Source of the DNA: Arthrobacter pullicola
GTDB lineage: Bacteria; Actinomycetota; Actinomycetes; Actinomycetales; Micrococcaceae
NCBI RefSeq assembly: GCF_014836875.1
Contig: NZ_JACSQC010000002.1
Coordinates: 140,834 to 204,833, forward strand
Reading direction: 5' to 3'
DNA: 64,000 bases
Shown here: positions 24,966 to 37,414 of the stretch, piece after piece
Layout: each line of letters begins with the position of its first letter
How positions within the stretch are numbered: position 1 is the first letter of the stretch
The notes under the pieces: model-generated
Seen by the model: the letters and a program-made list of their open reading frames with translations, nothing else
What the model was told of the DNA's origin: nothing
The model's database searches: none
Position numbers and translations under genes: made by a program

Positions 24966-25940
24966 TCAGGCTGCTTTCCTGAGACCCCGTTCATCGGTCT
25001 TTTTCTCAGCTGACACCGCTTTAGCCGGCACAGCTTTGTTCGACGCGGCTTTGCCAGGCGCAGCTGCATTCGGCGCGGCCTGCTTCGGCGCAGGTTCCTT
25101 CCGGACTCCCTGGGACGTGGACGGTTCTGGCTTTGCTGGCTTCTGGCCGCCGGCCGGGAGCTGCTGGTTACCGGCCGGCTGGATTCCCTCGGCCTTGTTG
25201 GCCTTGCCGCGCTTCTTCTTCTTGGAGGCAGCCTTTTTATTTACTGCCGATTTCACGGCTGCGGGTTTGGCCACAGCGGACTCGGCCGCAGCCTCAGCTC
25301 CGGAAGGCTTCGCAGTTCCGGAAGACTTCGCTGCCTCTGAAGGCTTCGCAGGTTTGGAGGACTTGACGGCAGTTTTGGCCGCGGCAGGCTTGGCCGCGGC
25401 AGGCTTAGGCGCAGCTCCGGACTGCTTGCCGCCTGACTGCTTATAAAGGGCCTGCTTGTCGCTCTTGGCAGCTTGCTGGGAGCCGGCACCCGAAGCCGGC
25501 ATTGCGGCTGAGGGCTCCTCCGACACCGAGGCTGCTGCGGTCTGCAGCCGGCCGGTTGCGGGCCTGCTGGAGAGGGGGCTGCTGGGGCGTCCGTCGTAGC
25601 GCGCCGGCAACAGGGCTTCCATGAGTTCCTCGGTGGCGGAACGTGTGGCACCCAGGAACACGGCCGCAGCTGCGTCGTCCGGGGCGGTCTCCGTCCGGTG
25701 GACGGCAGAGCGCTTCACCAGGCGGTAAAGCGCCGAGGCGACGACCAGCAGGGCAATGCCTGTGCCGTACATCAGGGTCAGTGACAGGGCCAGCGAAGTT
25801 GTCCCGCCGGAGAAGAAACCGTACCCCGCAATTGCCAGAATCAGCCAGATGGTGCTGACGACCGTCAAGACGGAACGCACTTTGACGTAGAAGGGACGCT
25901 GCTGCACGCCTGTAATCTGCGGCGGCAAAATATCTGGCAC
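24966..25940 (-). CDS. Membrane protein with histone-H1-like Ala/Lys/Pro tail
   Basis: 324 residues, no recognised family. Residues about 20-45 and 50-72 are two membrane segments. A short linker with TRSATEELMEALLPARYDG follows. From about 125 to the end the protein is low-complexity Ala/Lys/Pro/Ser, with a run KKAASKKKKRGKANK near 240. The tail resembles the C-terminal domain of histone H1 or actinobacterial HU-type proteins and should be basic and disordered on the cytoplasmic side. A role in tethering nucleic acid or acidic polymer to the membrane is speculation. Confidence 0.8.
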   Translation of the reverse strand: MPDILPPQITGVQQRPFYVKVRSVLTVVSTIWLILAIAGYGFFSGGTTSLALSLTLMYGTGIALLVVASALYRLVKRSAVHRTETAPDDAAAAVFLGATRSATEELMEALLPARYDGRPSSPLSSRPATGRLQTAAASVSEEPSAAMPASGAGSQQAAKSDKQALYKQSGGKQSGAAPKPAAAKPAAAKTAVKSSKPAKPSEAAKSSGTAKPSGAEAAAESAVAKPAAVKSAVNKKAASKKKKRGKANKAEGIQPAGNQQLPAGGQKPAKPEPSTSQGVRKEPAPKQAAPNAAAPGKAASNKAVPAKAVSAEKKTDERGLRKAA

Positions 25941-26092
25941 TGATGAGACCTCTCAAAGCACAAAACGGCAGGACTAAAAGTGGAAGTTGGCCGGAGCCAG
26001 CCTGCCTTTCAACTGTAAGGACCGCCGCGGACCTTGATGACCATTCCCGCACCCTTTGACCGATTTGTTACTTGCAGCTGATGAGATCTTGC

Positions 26093-27184
26093 TCACACCT
26101 CGGGGCGGGCGGGCGAGAGGGACGCTGAGACGTCGACAGGGGGCTGCGTGCCGAGCAGTTGCGCAGCGGCCAGTTCGGCGATTCCGGACGAGGTTTGGAA
26201 CCCGTAACCGCCCTGTCCGGCGAGCCAGAAGAACCCGGGAACGGCGTCGTCGAATCCCACCACAGGCAGACCATCCGGTGCCTCGGTGCGCAGGCCTGTC
26301 CACGCGCGGCGGACCTCGCCAAGCCCCAGGGATGTCACGGAATTCACCAGGGCGATCAGTGCGTCGATGTCCTCCGGACGGTGCCGGGCATCTTCCGGAC
26401 CGCTGGGGACAGCTTCCGAAGGAGAGACCAGCACACCTCCGGAATCGGGCCGGTAGTAGAAGGTTTCCAGCGCGCTTGCCACCATGGGCCCGTCCGGTGC
26501 AGGCGGGTTGGCCGCCTCCACGATCGCAGCGGTCCGCCGGTAGGGCTGCAGGCGCCTGGGGCGGACGCCGAAGAGCTGGGCAATGCCGTCGGCCCAGGCC
26601 CCGGCGGCGTTCACTACGGTGGCAGCAGCAAACTGCTCCCCCGCCGCGGTAACCCGCCAGTCCCCGGCAGCGGTCCGCTCTGCGGCTTCGACCCGGCGGC
26701 TGGTCAGGATGCGGCCGCCTGAGGATTCAATCCGCGCCCGATGCCAGTCCATCAGGCGGCCGGTGTCGCAGGAGACAGAGGTGGTGTCCAGGCCTGCGGC
26801 TTCGAAGCTGCCGGCGTCCAGTTCCGGTGCCAGCCCGGCGGCCTCGGCCATGGTGATCGGGTGCATGTGGCCACTCGCCTGGTCTCGGACATCTTCCTCG
26901 CCACCCACCAGCAGGAAAGAACGCGGCGTGAGGATCGGTTGCGGCAGCTCAGCTTCCATCTCCCGGATCAAAGCCAGTGTCCGCAACGTCAGGTCCTGCA
27001 CGGGCGCGGGCCCGTAACTGGGGATCAGCTGCCGCGCGGAGCGGGAAGAGGTGTGGTAACCCAGCACTGCCTCTGCTTCGAGGAGTACGACGCCGGTGTG
27101 CCCGGCCAGCGCTGAGGCCAGTGACAGCCCTGCAATGCCGCCGCCGATAATCAGGATCTGGTTCTCTGGGGCCGGACTAGGCAT
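26093..27184 (-). CDS. FAD-dependent oxidoreductase (DAO family)
   Basis: 363 residues. The N-terminal FAD-binding motif is ILIIGGGIAGLSLASALAG with the ribose-binding Glu in LLEAEAV. The C-terminal family motif is LAGQGGYGFQTSSGIAELAA, with the substrate domain between. This is the D-amino-acid oxidase/glycine oxidase/sarcosine oxidase fold; the substrate amine is not readable. Its start overlaps the 3' end of the PP2C-like gene by 8 bp, implying coupled translation. Confidence 0.88.
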   Translation of the reverse strand: MPSPAPENQILIIGGGIAGLSLASALAGHTGVVLLEAEAVLGYHTSSRSARQLIPSYGPAPVQDLTLRTLALIREMEAELPQPILTPRSFLLVGGEEDVRDQASGHMHPITMAEAAGLAPELDAGSFEAAGLDTTSVSCDTGRLMDWHRARIESSGGRILTSRRVEAAERTAAGDWRVTAAGEQFAAATVVNAAGAWADGIAQLFGVRPRRLQPYRRTAAIVEAANPPAPDGPMVASALETFYYRPDSGGVLVSPSEAVPSGPEDARHRPEDIDALIALVNSVTSLGLGEVRRAWTGLRTEAPDGLPVVGFDDAVPGFFWLAGQGGYGFQTSSGIAELAAAQLLGTQPPVDVSASLSPARPEV

Positions 27185-27977
27185 CGGGCACGACCGTCAG
27201 GATGGTGGCGTCATCGGCTTTCTCGCCGGCTGCCTGTTGGTGCGCGCGCAGGTCAAGCAGCAGCCGCTGGGCGCCGATCGGCGTCGAGGCTGCCCGCAGG
27301 AAGCCGGCAGGTCCGTCCACCAGGCCCAGTTCGACGGCCCGCCACGCGCCGTCGGAGGCCAGGACCACGCGGCGCGGAGCAGGAAGACGCTGCAGGTGGG
27401 CGTGCTGTACGGCTTCAGGTTCCCTCCTGGCGACCCACAGGCGGCCGGGCGTGTTCCGCAGTTCCCGGTCCCGGCGGAGCAGCTCGTGGGCCTGCTCGGG
27501 GCCGGCTGGATCTTCGCGCTGGACGCGCAGGTCGGCTGGTTCGCTGGTCACGTGGGCCACGGAGCCGTCCTCCAGCTCGACGGCCGCGTGGCAGTCCGCG
27601 AGCACCAGCACCTCCACGCCGTCGCCGGTCAGCTGTGCCAGGCAAAGCGCTGCGCTCGGGAATCTGGTCCGCTCCCCCGCGGTACGGTCCTCGGCCACTG
27701 CGTCCACCCGCCGCAGGGCATCCTCCAGGATCCCTCCGGCTACCGATCCCCCGGGTGCGGGTAGGGGCGGAGAACCGGCGGCTTCCGCCAGCAGCAGGTC
27801 AAGTGTCCGGGCATACCAGGACGGATTGGAAGGGCCCGGAAGATCCAGTTCGGGAAGCAGCGATGTAGCCCCGTCGATCACCCAGGCGCTGGAGCCGGCG
27901 AAGCCGCAGCTGTCTTCATTCACATGCCCGTCGCCTTCGGTCTGGACGCGGACGGAATGTCTCCAGCTGATGGGCAT
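27177..27977 (-). CDS. PP2C-like phosphatase-fold protein
   Basis: 266 residues with a reduced PP2C plan: NEDSCGF near residue 20 and VIDGATSL (Asp of the DG motif), then VLVLADCHA and a late RRVVLASDGAWRAV with the ADDATILTV ending. The usual VADGMGG loop is altered to WVIDGATSLL, as in a diverged branch. It may be a phosphatase with a changed metal site or a regulatory pseudo-phosphatase. It is the upstream partner of the FAD oxidoreductase gene (8-bp overlap). Confidence 0.75.
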   Translation of the reverse strand: MPISWRHSVRVQTEGDGHVNEDSCGFAGSSAWVIDGATSLLPELDLPGPSNPSWYARTLDLLLAEAAGSPPLPAPGGSVAGGILEDALRRVDAVAEDRTAGERTRFPSAALCLAQLTGDGVEVLVLADCHAAVELEDGSVAHVTSEPADLRVQREDPAGPEQAHELLRRDRELRNTPGRLWVARREPEAVQHAHLQRLPAPRRVVLASDGAWRAVELGLVDGPAGFLRAASTPIGAQRLLLDLRAHQQAAGEKADDATILTVVPDA

Positions 27978-27998
27978 GACCCCATTGTGGCATGCGCC

Positions 27999-28895
27999 CT
28001 AAAGCCAGGTCAGGTCATCGGTGAGGATCTCCATCAGCGTCTCGGATCCCACCAGGTACAGGCCCGGATGCCGTTCGGCACCCGCCAGGAGATTGGACGC
28101 CATGTACACCGCCCAGCCGCGCGCCCGCAGCCAGACGGAAGGATCGCCGTCGTACTGGCTGCCCAGGAACTCCCGCAGACGCCGGCGTCCGGCGGCGTCA
28201 AAAACCAGCCAGGCTGCGGCCAGGTCGGTGGCCGGATCGCCGGCCGTGAGATCCCCGAAGTCGATGACCGCCTGCAGGGTTCCGTCCTTGGCAATGAGGT
28301 TGGCCGGATGCAGGTCCCCGTGCAGCCACACTGGTTCACCGTTCCAGAACGGAAGGCCAGCTGCCTGCTCCCAGATCTCGGCGATCCGTGCCGCGTGCGG
28401 CACCATACCGGACCGCAGCCGTTCCTGGACGGTATGGCTCCGGGTGGCGAGTGCCCCGCCCACCATGGGGTTGGGCGGATAGTCCCGCGGTGCTGCCCGG
28501 TGGAAGGTATTCAGGAATTCGCCCAGCGGCTCGGCCAGTGCCACGTTCCGGTCCCGCGGCTGGAGCGAGACGTCCAGCCCGTCGAACCATTCGCTGACAC
28601 TCCACGGATACGGATAGGACTCCTCCGGCGCGCCGATGTACAGCGGGACGGAGGTTCCGGTGTCCAGCGACGCCGTGAGTTCGGGGAGCCAGCGCTGCTC
28701 CTTGGCCATCAGCCCGGCAACGCTGTCCCGGCGGGGTAGGCGCACCACCAGGTTCGGGCCGAGGCGGAACACGTAGTTCACCCATCCATCGCCCACGGCC
28801 CTCAGCGGGTGGTGGGCCAGCTGCGGATGCTGGCTTTGCAGCAGGGCACGAACCAGGTCCGCATCCACTGCAAGCTGGGCCGGGACCGTCGACAT
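27999..28895 (-). CDS. Aminoglycoside-phosphotransferase-fold kinase
   Basis: 298 residues of the APH/choline-kinase fold: N-lobe GDGWVNYVFRLGPNLVVRLPRR, catalytic loop WLHGDLHPANLI and Mg-binding VIDFGDLTAGDPATDLA. Substrate is unknown; most chromosomal members phosphorylate small metabolites and not drugs, so this is no evidence for resistance. It lies 21 bp before the PP2C-like gene on the same strand. Confidence 0.87.
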   Translation of the reverse strand: MSTVPAQLAVDADLVRALLQSQHPQLAHHPLRAVGDGWVNYVFRLGPNLVVRLPRRDSVAGLMAKEQRWLPELTASLDTGTSVPLYIGAPEESYPYPWSVSEWFDGLDVSLQPRDRNVALAEPLGEFLNTFHRAAPRDYPPNPMVGGALATRSHTVQERLRSGMVPHAARIAEIWEQAAGLPFWNGEPVWLHGDLHPANLIAKDGTLQAVIDFGDLTAGDPATDLAAAWLVFDAAGRRRLREFLGSQYDGDPSVWLRARGWAVYMASNLLAGAERHPGLYLVGSETLMEILTDDLTWL

Positions 28896-28924
28896 GCTGA
28901 GTACCCTACCCTGCGCCCCGTCCC

Positions 28925-28984
28925 CCGGACAGGTGTTCAGTCAGGTGCCCAGTCCGGTGCCGGGTCAGGTGCTCAGCCAGGTGC
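28925..28984. repeat. Five tandem 12-bp repeats
   Basis: Five consecutive units of exactly 12 bp sharing the pattern yCAGkCmGGTGC (for example TCAGTCAGGTGC) lie in the gap between the APH-like gene and gatB. They sit 97 bp beyond the gatB stop. No protein is suggested by them. Confidence 0.7.
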
Positions 28985-29081
28985 CTTAACGCAGACCGGC
29001 TCCCGGGCCCGCGCTCCCCGCTGGAGGGGAGGCACGCGGCACGGAAGCCGGACTGAGGCAGACTAAGGCGGACTGAGCGCG

Positions 29082-30599
29082 CTAGCCCTGCACGTCCAGA
29101 CGCTCGAGGATCAGTTCGCGGACGCGGCCGGCGTCGGCCTGGCCACGGGTGGCCTTCATAACGCCGCCGACGATCGCACCCACGGCCTGCACCTTCCCGC
29201 CGCGGATCTTGTCCGCCACGTCCGGGGCTGCGGCGAGGGCAGCGTCGATTGCCTCGAGCAGGGCACCGTCATCGGAGACGACGGCGAGGCCGCGCTTTTC
29301 GATGACTTCCTCCGGAGTGCCTTCGCCGGCGAGGACACCGTCGAGGACCTGGCGGGCCAGCTTGTCGTTGATCTTGCCGGCCTGGACCAGGCGGTCCAGC
29401 TCGACGATCAGCTCGGGCGTGACGCCGGTGTCTACCGGGTCCACTTCGGCTTCCTTGGCACGGCGGGCAACTTCGCCCATCCACCACTTGCGGGCCACCT
29501 GCGCGGAGGCACCGGCGGCGATGGTCTCCTCGATGGCTTCCATCACGCCGGCGTTGACGACGTCGCGGAACTCGGCGTCGGAGTAGCCCCACTCGGTCTT
29601 CAGCCGCTTGCGGCGCTCGGCCGGCGGCTCGGGCAGGCGGGAGCGCAGCTCTTCGATCCACTCCGGCGTGGTAACCACGGGCAGCAGGTCCGGCTCGGGG
29701 AAGTACCGGTAGTCATCGGCGTCGGACTTGGGCCGGCCCGACGTCGTCGAGCGGGTGTCCTCATGCCAGTGGCGGGTTTCCTGCACAATCTTTTCGCCGG
29801 CATCCAGGACGGCGGCGTGCCGCTGGATTTCAAAGCGGACGGCCCGTTCGACGGCGCGGAGCGAGTTCACGTTCTTGGTTTCCGAACGCGTACCGAACTT
29901 TTCCTGGCCGTACGGGCGCAGGGACACGTTGGCGTCACAGCGCACGTTGCCGCGCTCCATCTTCGCGTCGGAGACACCGAGGTTCTTCACGATTTCCCGG
30001 ATGGCGGCCACGTAGGCCTTGGCCAGCTCAGGTGCCCGCGAACCGGCACCTTCGATCGGCTTGGTGACGATTTCCACCAGCGGAACACCGGAGCGGTTGT
30101 AGTCCACCAGGGAGAAATCGGCGCCCTGGATGCGTCCGGCGGAGCCGCCCATGTGGGTCAGCTTTCCGGCGTCCTCTTCCATGTGGGCGCGCTCGATCTC
30201 AACCCGGAACACGGCGCCGTCTTCCAGTTCGATGTCCAGCCAGCCGTCGTACGCAATGGGGTCTTCGTACTGGGAGGTCTGGAAGTTCTTGGGCGTGTCC
30301 GGGTAGAAGTACTGCTTCCGGGCGAACGTGCAGGATTCGGCGATCTTGCAGTTCAGGGCCAGGCCGATCAGGATCGAGTACTCCACGGCGGTCTTGTTGA
30401 CCACCGGCAGCACGCCGGGCAGGCCCAGGCAGACCGGAGTGACGTTGGTGTTCGGCTCATCGCCGAAGACGTTCGGTGCGTCGGAGAACATCTTGGTTTT
30501 GGTGTTGAGCTCCACGTGGACCTCGAACCCGAGCACCGGATCGTACTTCTCGATTGCCTCGTCGTAAGGCAGGGTTTCTTCCTGGGTGTGCACGGACAT
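29082..30599 (-). CDS. gatB: Asp-tRNA(Asn)/Glu-tRNA(Gln) amidotransferase subunit B
   Basis: The tRNA-binding kinase/ammonia-channel subunit of GatCAB, which amidates misacylated Asp-tRNA-Asn and Glu-tRNA-Gln. 505 residues from ATG 30599 ([14 protein letters not shown]). The family signature runs through GFEVHVELNTKTKMFSD, PVCLGLPGVLPVVNKTAVE and DYNRSGVPLVEIVTKP. The C-terminal YqeY-like tail is present. Its ATG shares one base with the gatA stop (TAATG), so translation is coupled. A further 17 codons upstream are open but overlap gatA. Confidence 0.97.
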   Translation of the reverse strand: MSVHTQEETLPYDEAIEKYDPVLGFEVHVELNTKTKMFSDAPNVFGDEPNTNVTPVCLGLPGVLPVVNKTAVEYSILIGLALNCKIAESCTFARKQYFYPDTPKNFQTSQYEDPIAYDGWLDIELEDGAVFRVEIERAHMEEDAGKLTHMGGSAGRIQGADFSLVDYNRSGVPLVEIVTKPIEGAGSRAPELAKAYVAAIREIVKNLGVSDAKMERGNVRCDANVSLRPYGQEKFGTRSETKNVNSLRAVERAVRFEIQRHAAVLDAGEKIVQETRHWHEDTRSTTSGRPKSDADDYRYFPEPDLLPVVTTPEWIEELRSRLPEPPAERRKRLKTEWGYSDAEFRDVVNAGVMEAIEETIAAGASAQVARKWWMGEVARRAKEAEVDPVDTGVTPELIVELDRLVQAGKINDKLARQVLDGVLAGEGTPEEVIEKRGLAVVSDDGALLEAIDAALAAAPDVADKIRGGKVQAVGAIVGGVMKATRGQADAGRVRELILERLDVQG

Positions 30600-32101
30600 T
30601 ACTTCACTCCTCCGAGTACGGGGGCCGAAGCCAGCAGCGGGCCGCCCCACTTCTGCTCCAGCAGGCCTTCGAGGGCTGCTCCGGCACGGTACAGGCGAAC
30701 GTCCTCCCGGGCGGGCGCCAGGAACTGGATGCCGACCGGCAGTCCGTCGGCCAGGCCGCCGGGGATGGAGATGCCGGGGACGCCGGCCATGTTGGCCGGG
30801 ATGGTGGCGACGTCGTTCAGGTACATGGCCAGCGGATCGTCCAGCTTCTCGCCGAGCTTGAACGCCGTGTTCGGCGACGTCGGGGAGATCAGCACGTCAG
30901 CCTGCGCGAACGCAGCGTTGAAATCGCGCTGGATCAGGGTGCGGACCTTCTGCGCCGAACCGTAGTAGGCGTCGTAGTAGCCGGCCGACAGGGCGTAGGT
31001 GCCCAGGATGATCCGGCGCTTGACCTCGTCGCCGAAACCGGCGGCGCGGGTGGCGCCCATGACGCGCTCAATGGTGAGCGGCGGATCGGCGGGCAGGCGG
31101 CGCATGCCGTACCGGACGCCGTCGTACTTCGCCAGGTTCGAGGAGGCCTCGGACGGCATGATCAGGTAGTAGGCGCCCAGCGCGTACTTGAAGTTGGGGC
31201 AGGAGACCTCTACGATCTCGGCGCCGGCGTCCTTGAGCAGTTCAAGGGACTCATCAAAGCGGGCCTGCACGCCGGGCTGGTAGCCCTCACCCTGCAGCTC
31301 CTTGATGACGCCGATGCGCATCCCGGCCACGCTGCCGTTGCGGGCAGCTTCGACCAGGTTGCCCACCGGGTCGGTGAGGGAGGTCGAATCGCGGGGATCG
31401 TGTCCGCCAATGACTTCCTGGAGCATCGCTGCGTCCAGCACGGTGCGGGAGACCGGACCGATCTGGTCCAGTGATGAGGCCATGGCGATCGCACCGTAGC
31501 GGGAGACCCCGCCGTAGGTCGGCTTCACGCCCACCGAACCGGTGACGGAGGCCGGCTGGCGGATCGAGCCGCCGGTGTCGGTGCCGAGGGCCAGCGGTGC
31601 TTCAAAGGCGGCGACGGCGGCTGCCGAACCGCCGCCGGACCCGCCGGGGATCCGGTCCAGGTCCCACGGGTTGCGGGTGGGGCCGTACGCGGAGTGCTCC
31701 GTGGAGGAGCCCATGGCGAATTCGTCCAGGTTGGTCTTGCCCAGCATGGGCATGCGGGCGGCCCGGATCCGGGAGACCACGGTCGCGTCGTAGGGGCTCA
31801 TCCAGCCTTCGAGCATCTTCGAGCCCGCCGTGGTCGGCTGGCCGACCGTGACGATCAGGTCCTTGATGGCGATGGGAACGCCGGCCAGGGTGTGCAGCTC
31901 TTCGCCGGCGGCACGGGCCTTGTCCACTCCGGCAGCAACCTCGAGCGCTTCATCGGTGTTGACGTGCAGGAACGCGTGGATGTCGCCGTCGACGGCGGCA
32001 ATCCGGTCCAGGTGCGCCTGGGTGACCTCGACGGCAGAAACCTCGCGGGAGGCCAGCTTTTCTGCCAGTACGGCAGCGCTGGAGGTAATCAGTTCACTCA
32101 T
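30599..32101 (-). CDS. gatA: Asp-tRNA(Asn)/Glu-tRNA(Gln) amidotransferase subunit A
   Basis: The glutaminase/amidase subunit that supplies ammonia. 500 residues from ATG 32101 (MSELITSS). The Ser-cisSer-Lys triad is visible: Lys in [11 protein letters not shown], and the Ser pair in the Gly/Ser-rich amidase signature [15 protein letters not shown] followed by [14 protein letters not shown]. It begins 7 bp after gatC and overlaps gatB by 1 bp. Confidence 0.97.
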   Translation of the reverse strand: MSELITSSAAVLAEKLASREVSAVEVTQAHLDRIAAVDGDIHAFLHVNTDEALEVAAGVDKARAAGEELHTLAGVPIAIKDLIVTVGQPTTAGSKMLEGWMSPYDATVVSRIRAARMPMLGKTNLDEFAMGSSTEHSAYGPTRNPWDLDRIPGGSGGGSAAAVAAFEAPLALGTDTGGSIRQPASVTGSVGVKPTYGGVSRYGAIAMASSLDQIGPVSRTVLDAAMLQEVIGGHDPRDSTSLTDPVGNLVEAARNGSVAGMRIGVIKELQGEGYQPGVQARFDESLELLKDAGAEIVEVSCPNFKYALGAYYLIMPSEASSNLAKYDGVRYGMRRLPADPPLTIERVMGATRAAGFGDEVKRRIILGTYALSAGYYDAYYGSAQKVRTLIQRDFNAAFAQADVLISPTSPNTAFKLGEKLDDPLAMYLNDVATIPANMAGVPGISIPGGLADGLPVGIQFLAPAREDVRLYRAGAALEGLLEQKWGGPLLASAPVLGGVK

Positions 32102-32108
32102 GGAAGTC

Positions 32109-32405
32109 TTACTCCTCATCCAGGATGGCAGGGACCTTGAAGCGGCCTTCAGCACTGTCCGGCGCGCCGGACAGGGCCTGCTCATTGGTCAGCGTCTGCC
32201 CCACCACATCCTCGCGGAACACGTTCACCAGCGGGATCGGGTGGGAGGTGGCCGGGATATCGTCACCGGCAACTTCGCTTACGGATTTGATCGAATCCAC
32301 GATGACGTCGAGCTCGCCGGCCATTTTGGCCAGCTCGTCATCGGTCATCTCAATGTGGGCCAGCCGCGCGAGATGCGCCACCGCCTCACGATTGATCTCA
32401 GACAT
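32109..32405 (-). CDS. gatC: Asp-tRNA(Asn)/Glu-tRNA(Gln) amidotransferase subunit C
   Basis: 98 residues. This small helical subunit wraps around GatA and stabilises the complex. The conserved start [20 protein letters not shown], the central DDIPATSHP and the C-terminal [12 protein letters not shown] are all present. It is first in the gatC-gatA-gatB operon. The 132 bp upstream, before the GNAT gene, should hold the promoter. Confidence 0.95.
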   Translation of the reverse strand: MSEINREAVAHLARLAHIEMTDDELAKMAGELDVIVDSIKSVSEVAGDDIPATSHPIPLVNVFREDVVGQTLTNEQALSGAPDSAEGRFKVPAILDEE

Positions 32406-32537
32406 GAGTCTCCCATGCGTCTTATGCAGTATTTTCGGCTTCCACCGGTATCCCTACCAGTCTACGGCGTACGGCAGCACAGTTCCGGCGGCGTGACGCG
32501 CCGGGCTTGGTATGACCCGGGGCTGCCGCCGCCGGAC

Positions 32538-33032
32538 CTACAGCTCCAGGCGGAAGACCCAGAGGACGTAGTCTTCGCCGGGAACGGTCCAGTCGCGCTC
32601 CGGAACCCGTTCGAAACCGAGGGACAGGTACATGCTGTGCGCCCCGAGCATGCTGGTCATGCTGGTCAGGGACACAGCGTGGATGCCGTCAAGGCTGCGG
32701 GCGTGGTCCACGATGGCGCTGACCAGGGCGCGGCCCACTCCCCCGCGCTGCACGGCAGGATCGACTGCCAGCATACGGAATTCCAGTTCACCGTCGTTCG
32801 CGATGTCCGCGTAGGGCTGGCCGGCGAAGGTGACTGCCGCAGACCCGGCGACGGCGCCGTCCTTTTCGGCCACCCAGAGTTCTGCGTGCTCGGCACGGTG
32901 TTCCACGTTTTCGAGATCCTGGACATAGGGATTGTCCGCGTCGATGAACCCGGCCTTCAGATAAGCCTCACGGGTAATCCGGCGAATGTCTTCAAAGTCT
33001 GCTGGGGTAGCCCGCCGGACGGTGATGCTCAT
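32538..33032 (-). CDS. GNAT family N-acetyltransferase
   Basis: 164 residues, one GNAT domain: ITVRRATPADFEDIRRITREAY at the start, acetyl-CoA loop QRGGVGRALVSAIVDHAR and a late SMYLSLGFERVPERD. Substrate is unknown. It lies upstream of gatC with 132 bp between them, so a shared transcript is possible but not needed. Confidence 0.9.
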   Translation of the reverse strand: MSITVRRATPADFEDIRRITREAYLKAGFIDADNPYVQDLENVEHRAEHAELWVAEKDGAVAGSAAVTFAGQPYADIANDGELEFRMLAVDPAVQRGGVGRALVSAIVDHARSLDGIHAVSLTSMTSMLGAHSMYLSLGFERVPERDWTVPGEDYVLWVFRLEL

Positions 33033-33173
33033 GGGTGTTACGGATCCTTACGTGGGGGTTGATTTCCAGCGTAAATTCTATCCGCAGTCAGGCATCCGTC
33101 CGGTCGATGGAGGCCCTGGGCGCCGGTGACCCCTGACACAGGGCCACGGTCTGGGAGCCAAAAGCACGAGGAC

Positions 33174-33620
33174 TCAGCGGCGCTTGGCCGCCGCAGAGCA
33201 GGCCACGCAGAACCGGGCTTCGGGCCGGATTTCCAGCCTGGCCTCCGGGATGGGCTCCCCGCAGCGTTCACAGATCCCGTACACCCCTTCATCCAGCCGC
33301 ACCCGGGCCAGGAGCAGTGCAGCCAGTGAAGCCTCCAGGGCCGCCAGCATGGACATTTCATTCGCACGTTCGACCGAGACCGTGGTGCCCTCCGGATCGT
33401 GCTCGTCATCCGCCGGAGTGTCCTTGGCAGCGGCCGTGACTTCGCGGATATCGGCCAGGACAGTGTCGATTTTGATGCGGACGTCGGCAATGTGCTCGTC
33501 GATGATCGCGGCGAACCGCTCCGTGTCCAGATCCAGGGGTGTTTGCGGTTTGGGTTCCGGGACGCGGGTAGTGACCGCGGGCGCTGACTTCCGCGCTGCC
33601 GGTGTGAGTTTACGGGTCAT
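33174..33620 (-). CDS. DksA/TraR-type C4 zinc-finger protein
   Basis: 148 residues from ATG 33620 (MTRKLTPAARK). A basic Pro-rich start is followed by a long helical hairpin (about 45-110, likely coiled coil). The zinc finger is GICERCGEPIPEARLEIRP...FCVAC with four Cys. DksA relatives bind the RNA polymerase secondary channel; actinobacterial members of this type are little characterised. A longer open frame of 15 codons upstream is unlikely to be used. Confidence 0.88.
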   Translation of the reverse strand: MTRKLTPAARKSAPAVTTRVPEPKPQTPLDLDTERFAAIIDEHIADVRIKIDTVLADIREVTAAAKDTPADDEHDPEGTTVSVERANEMSMLAALEASLAALLLARVRLDEGVYGICERCGEPIPEARLEIRPEARFCVACSAAAKRR

Positions 33621-33914
33621 GATGCATCCTCCCGGGTTCCAAGGAGCTGTGCTGAATCCCCCCAATTATCCGCGCCCGGGAGCCTGTGGCCATCACCCAA
33701 GGGTGCTGCTTTCCTCAGGGCTTAATAGCGCCCGGCTGCACCTCGCTGAGGCTCAAGCTCAAGATCTGCTCAAGGCGCGCGCAAGGAACCGGAAATTCTC
33801 TCCGTAACACAGAAACAGTAAGGCGCGGCAGCCCCGTTGAGCTGCTGGATTGGCTAGTCTCGCTTCACCGTTCCTGCTTGGTCTCGGAACGGAGTTCTGA
33901 CTCTGGGGGTAGGA

Positions 33915-34166
33915 ATGAAACAGGAAATCCGGTTGGCGCCGGGCATGATCGTCCGCAGCCAAAAGGGCATGAGTTCGGTCAAGCTGCGAGTGATGGGCGC
34001 GTCCCGCTGCGATGGCTGCAGCACCATGGGCGTGATCGTCCAGGTGATGGAAGACGCCGTCGTGGACAACTTCCACTATTGGAAGGGCCACGTGATCGTG
34101 ATGGACCGGAACAAAATTACTGTCGATTCGGATATGGCAGTGCCGTCCTGGACCGGCGTGTACTGA
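33915..34166 (+). CDS. Small hypothetical protein with CxxC motif
   Basis: 83 residues, not recognised. The sequence is compact and not low-complexity, with a CDGC pair near residue 33 and a conserved-looking end WKGHVIVMDRNKITVDSDMAVPSWTGVY. A GGGGGTAGG stretch lies just before the ATG, rather close for ideal translation, so the start may be MIVRSQKG (residue 11). The 294 bp before it, back to the divergent DksA-like gene, contain no other gene. It could be a small beta-barrel protein. Confidence 0.6.
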   Translation: MKQEIRLAPGMIVRSQKGMSSVKLRVMGASRCDGCSTMGVIVQVMEDAVVDNFHYWKGHVIVMDRNKITVDSDMAVPSWTGVY

Positions 34167-34185
34167 TTCCGCCCACAGCGCGGCG

Positions 34186-37394
<3,209 letters not shown>

Positions 37395-37414
37395 CTAACG
37401 AGCAGGAGAATGCC

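Noticed and set aside
27999-28895. APH-fold gene as an aminoglycoside resistance gene
   Set aside because: Motifs support only the kinase fold. It sits among chromosomal genes with no mobile context, so resistance cannot be claimed.
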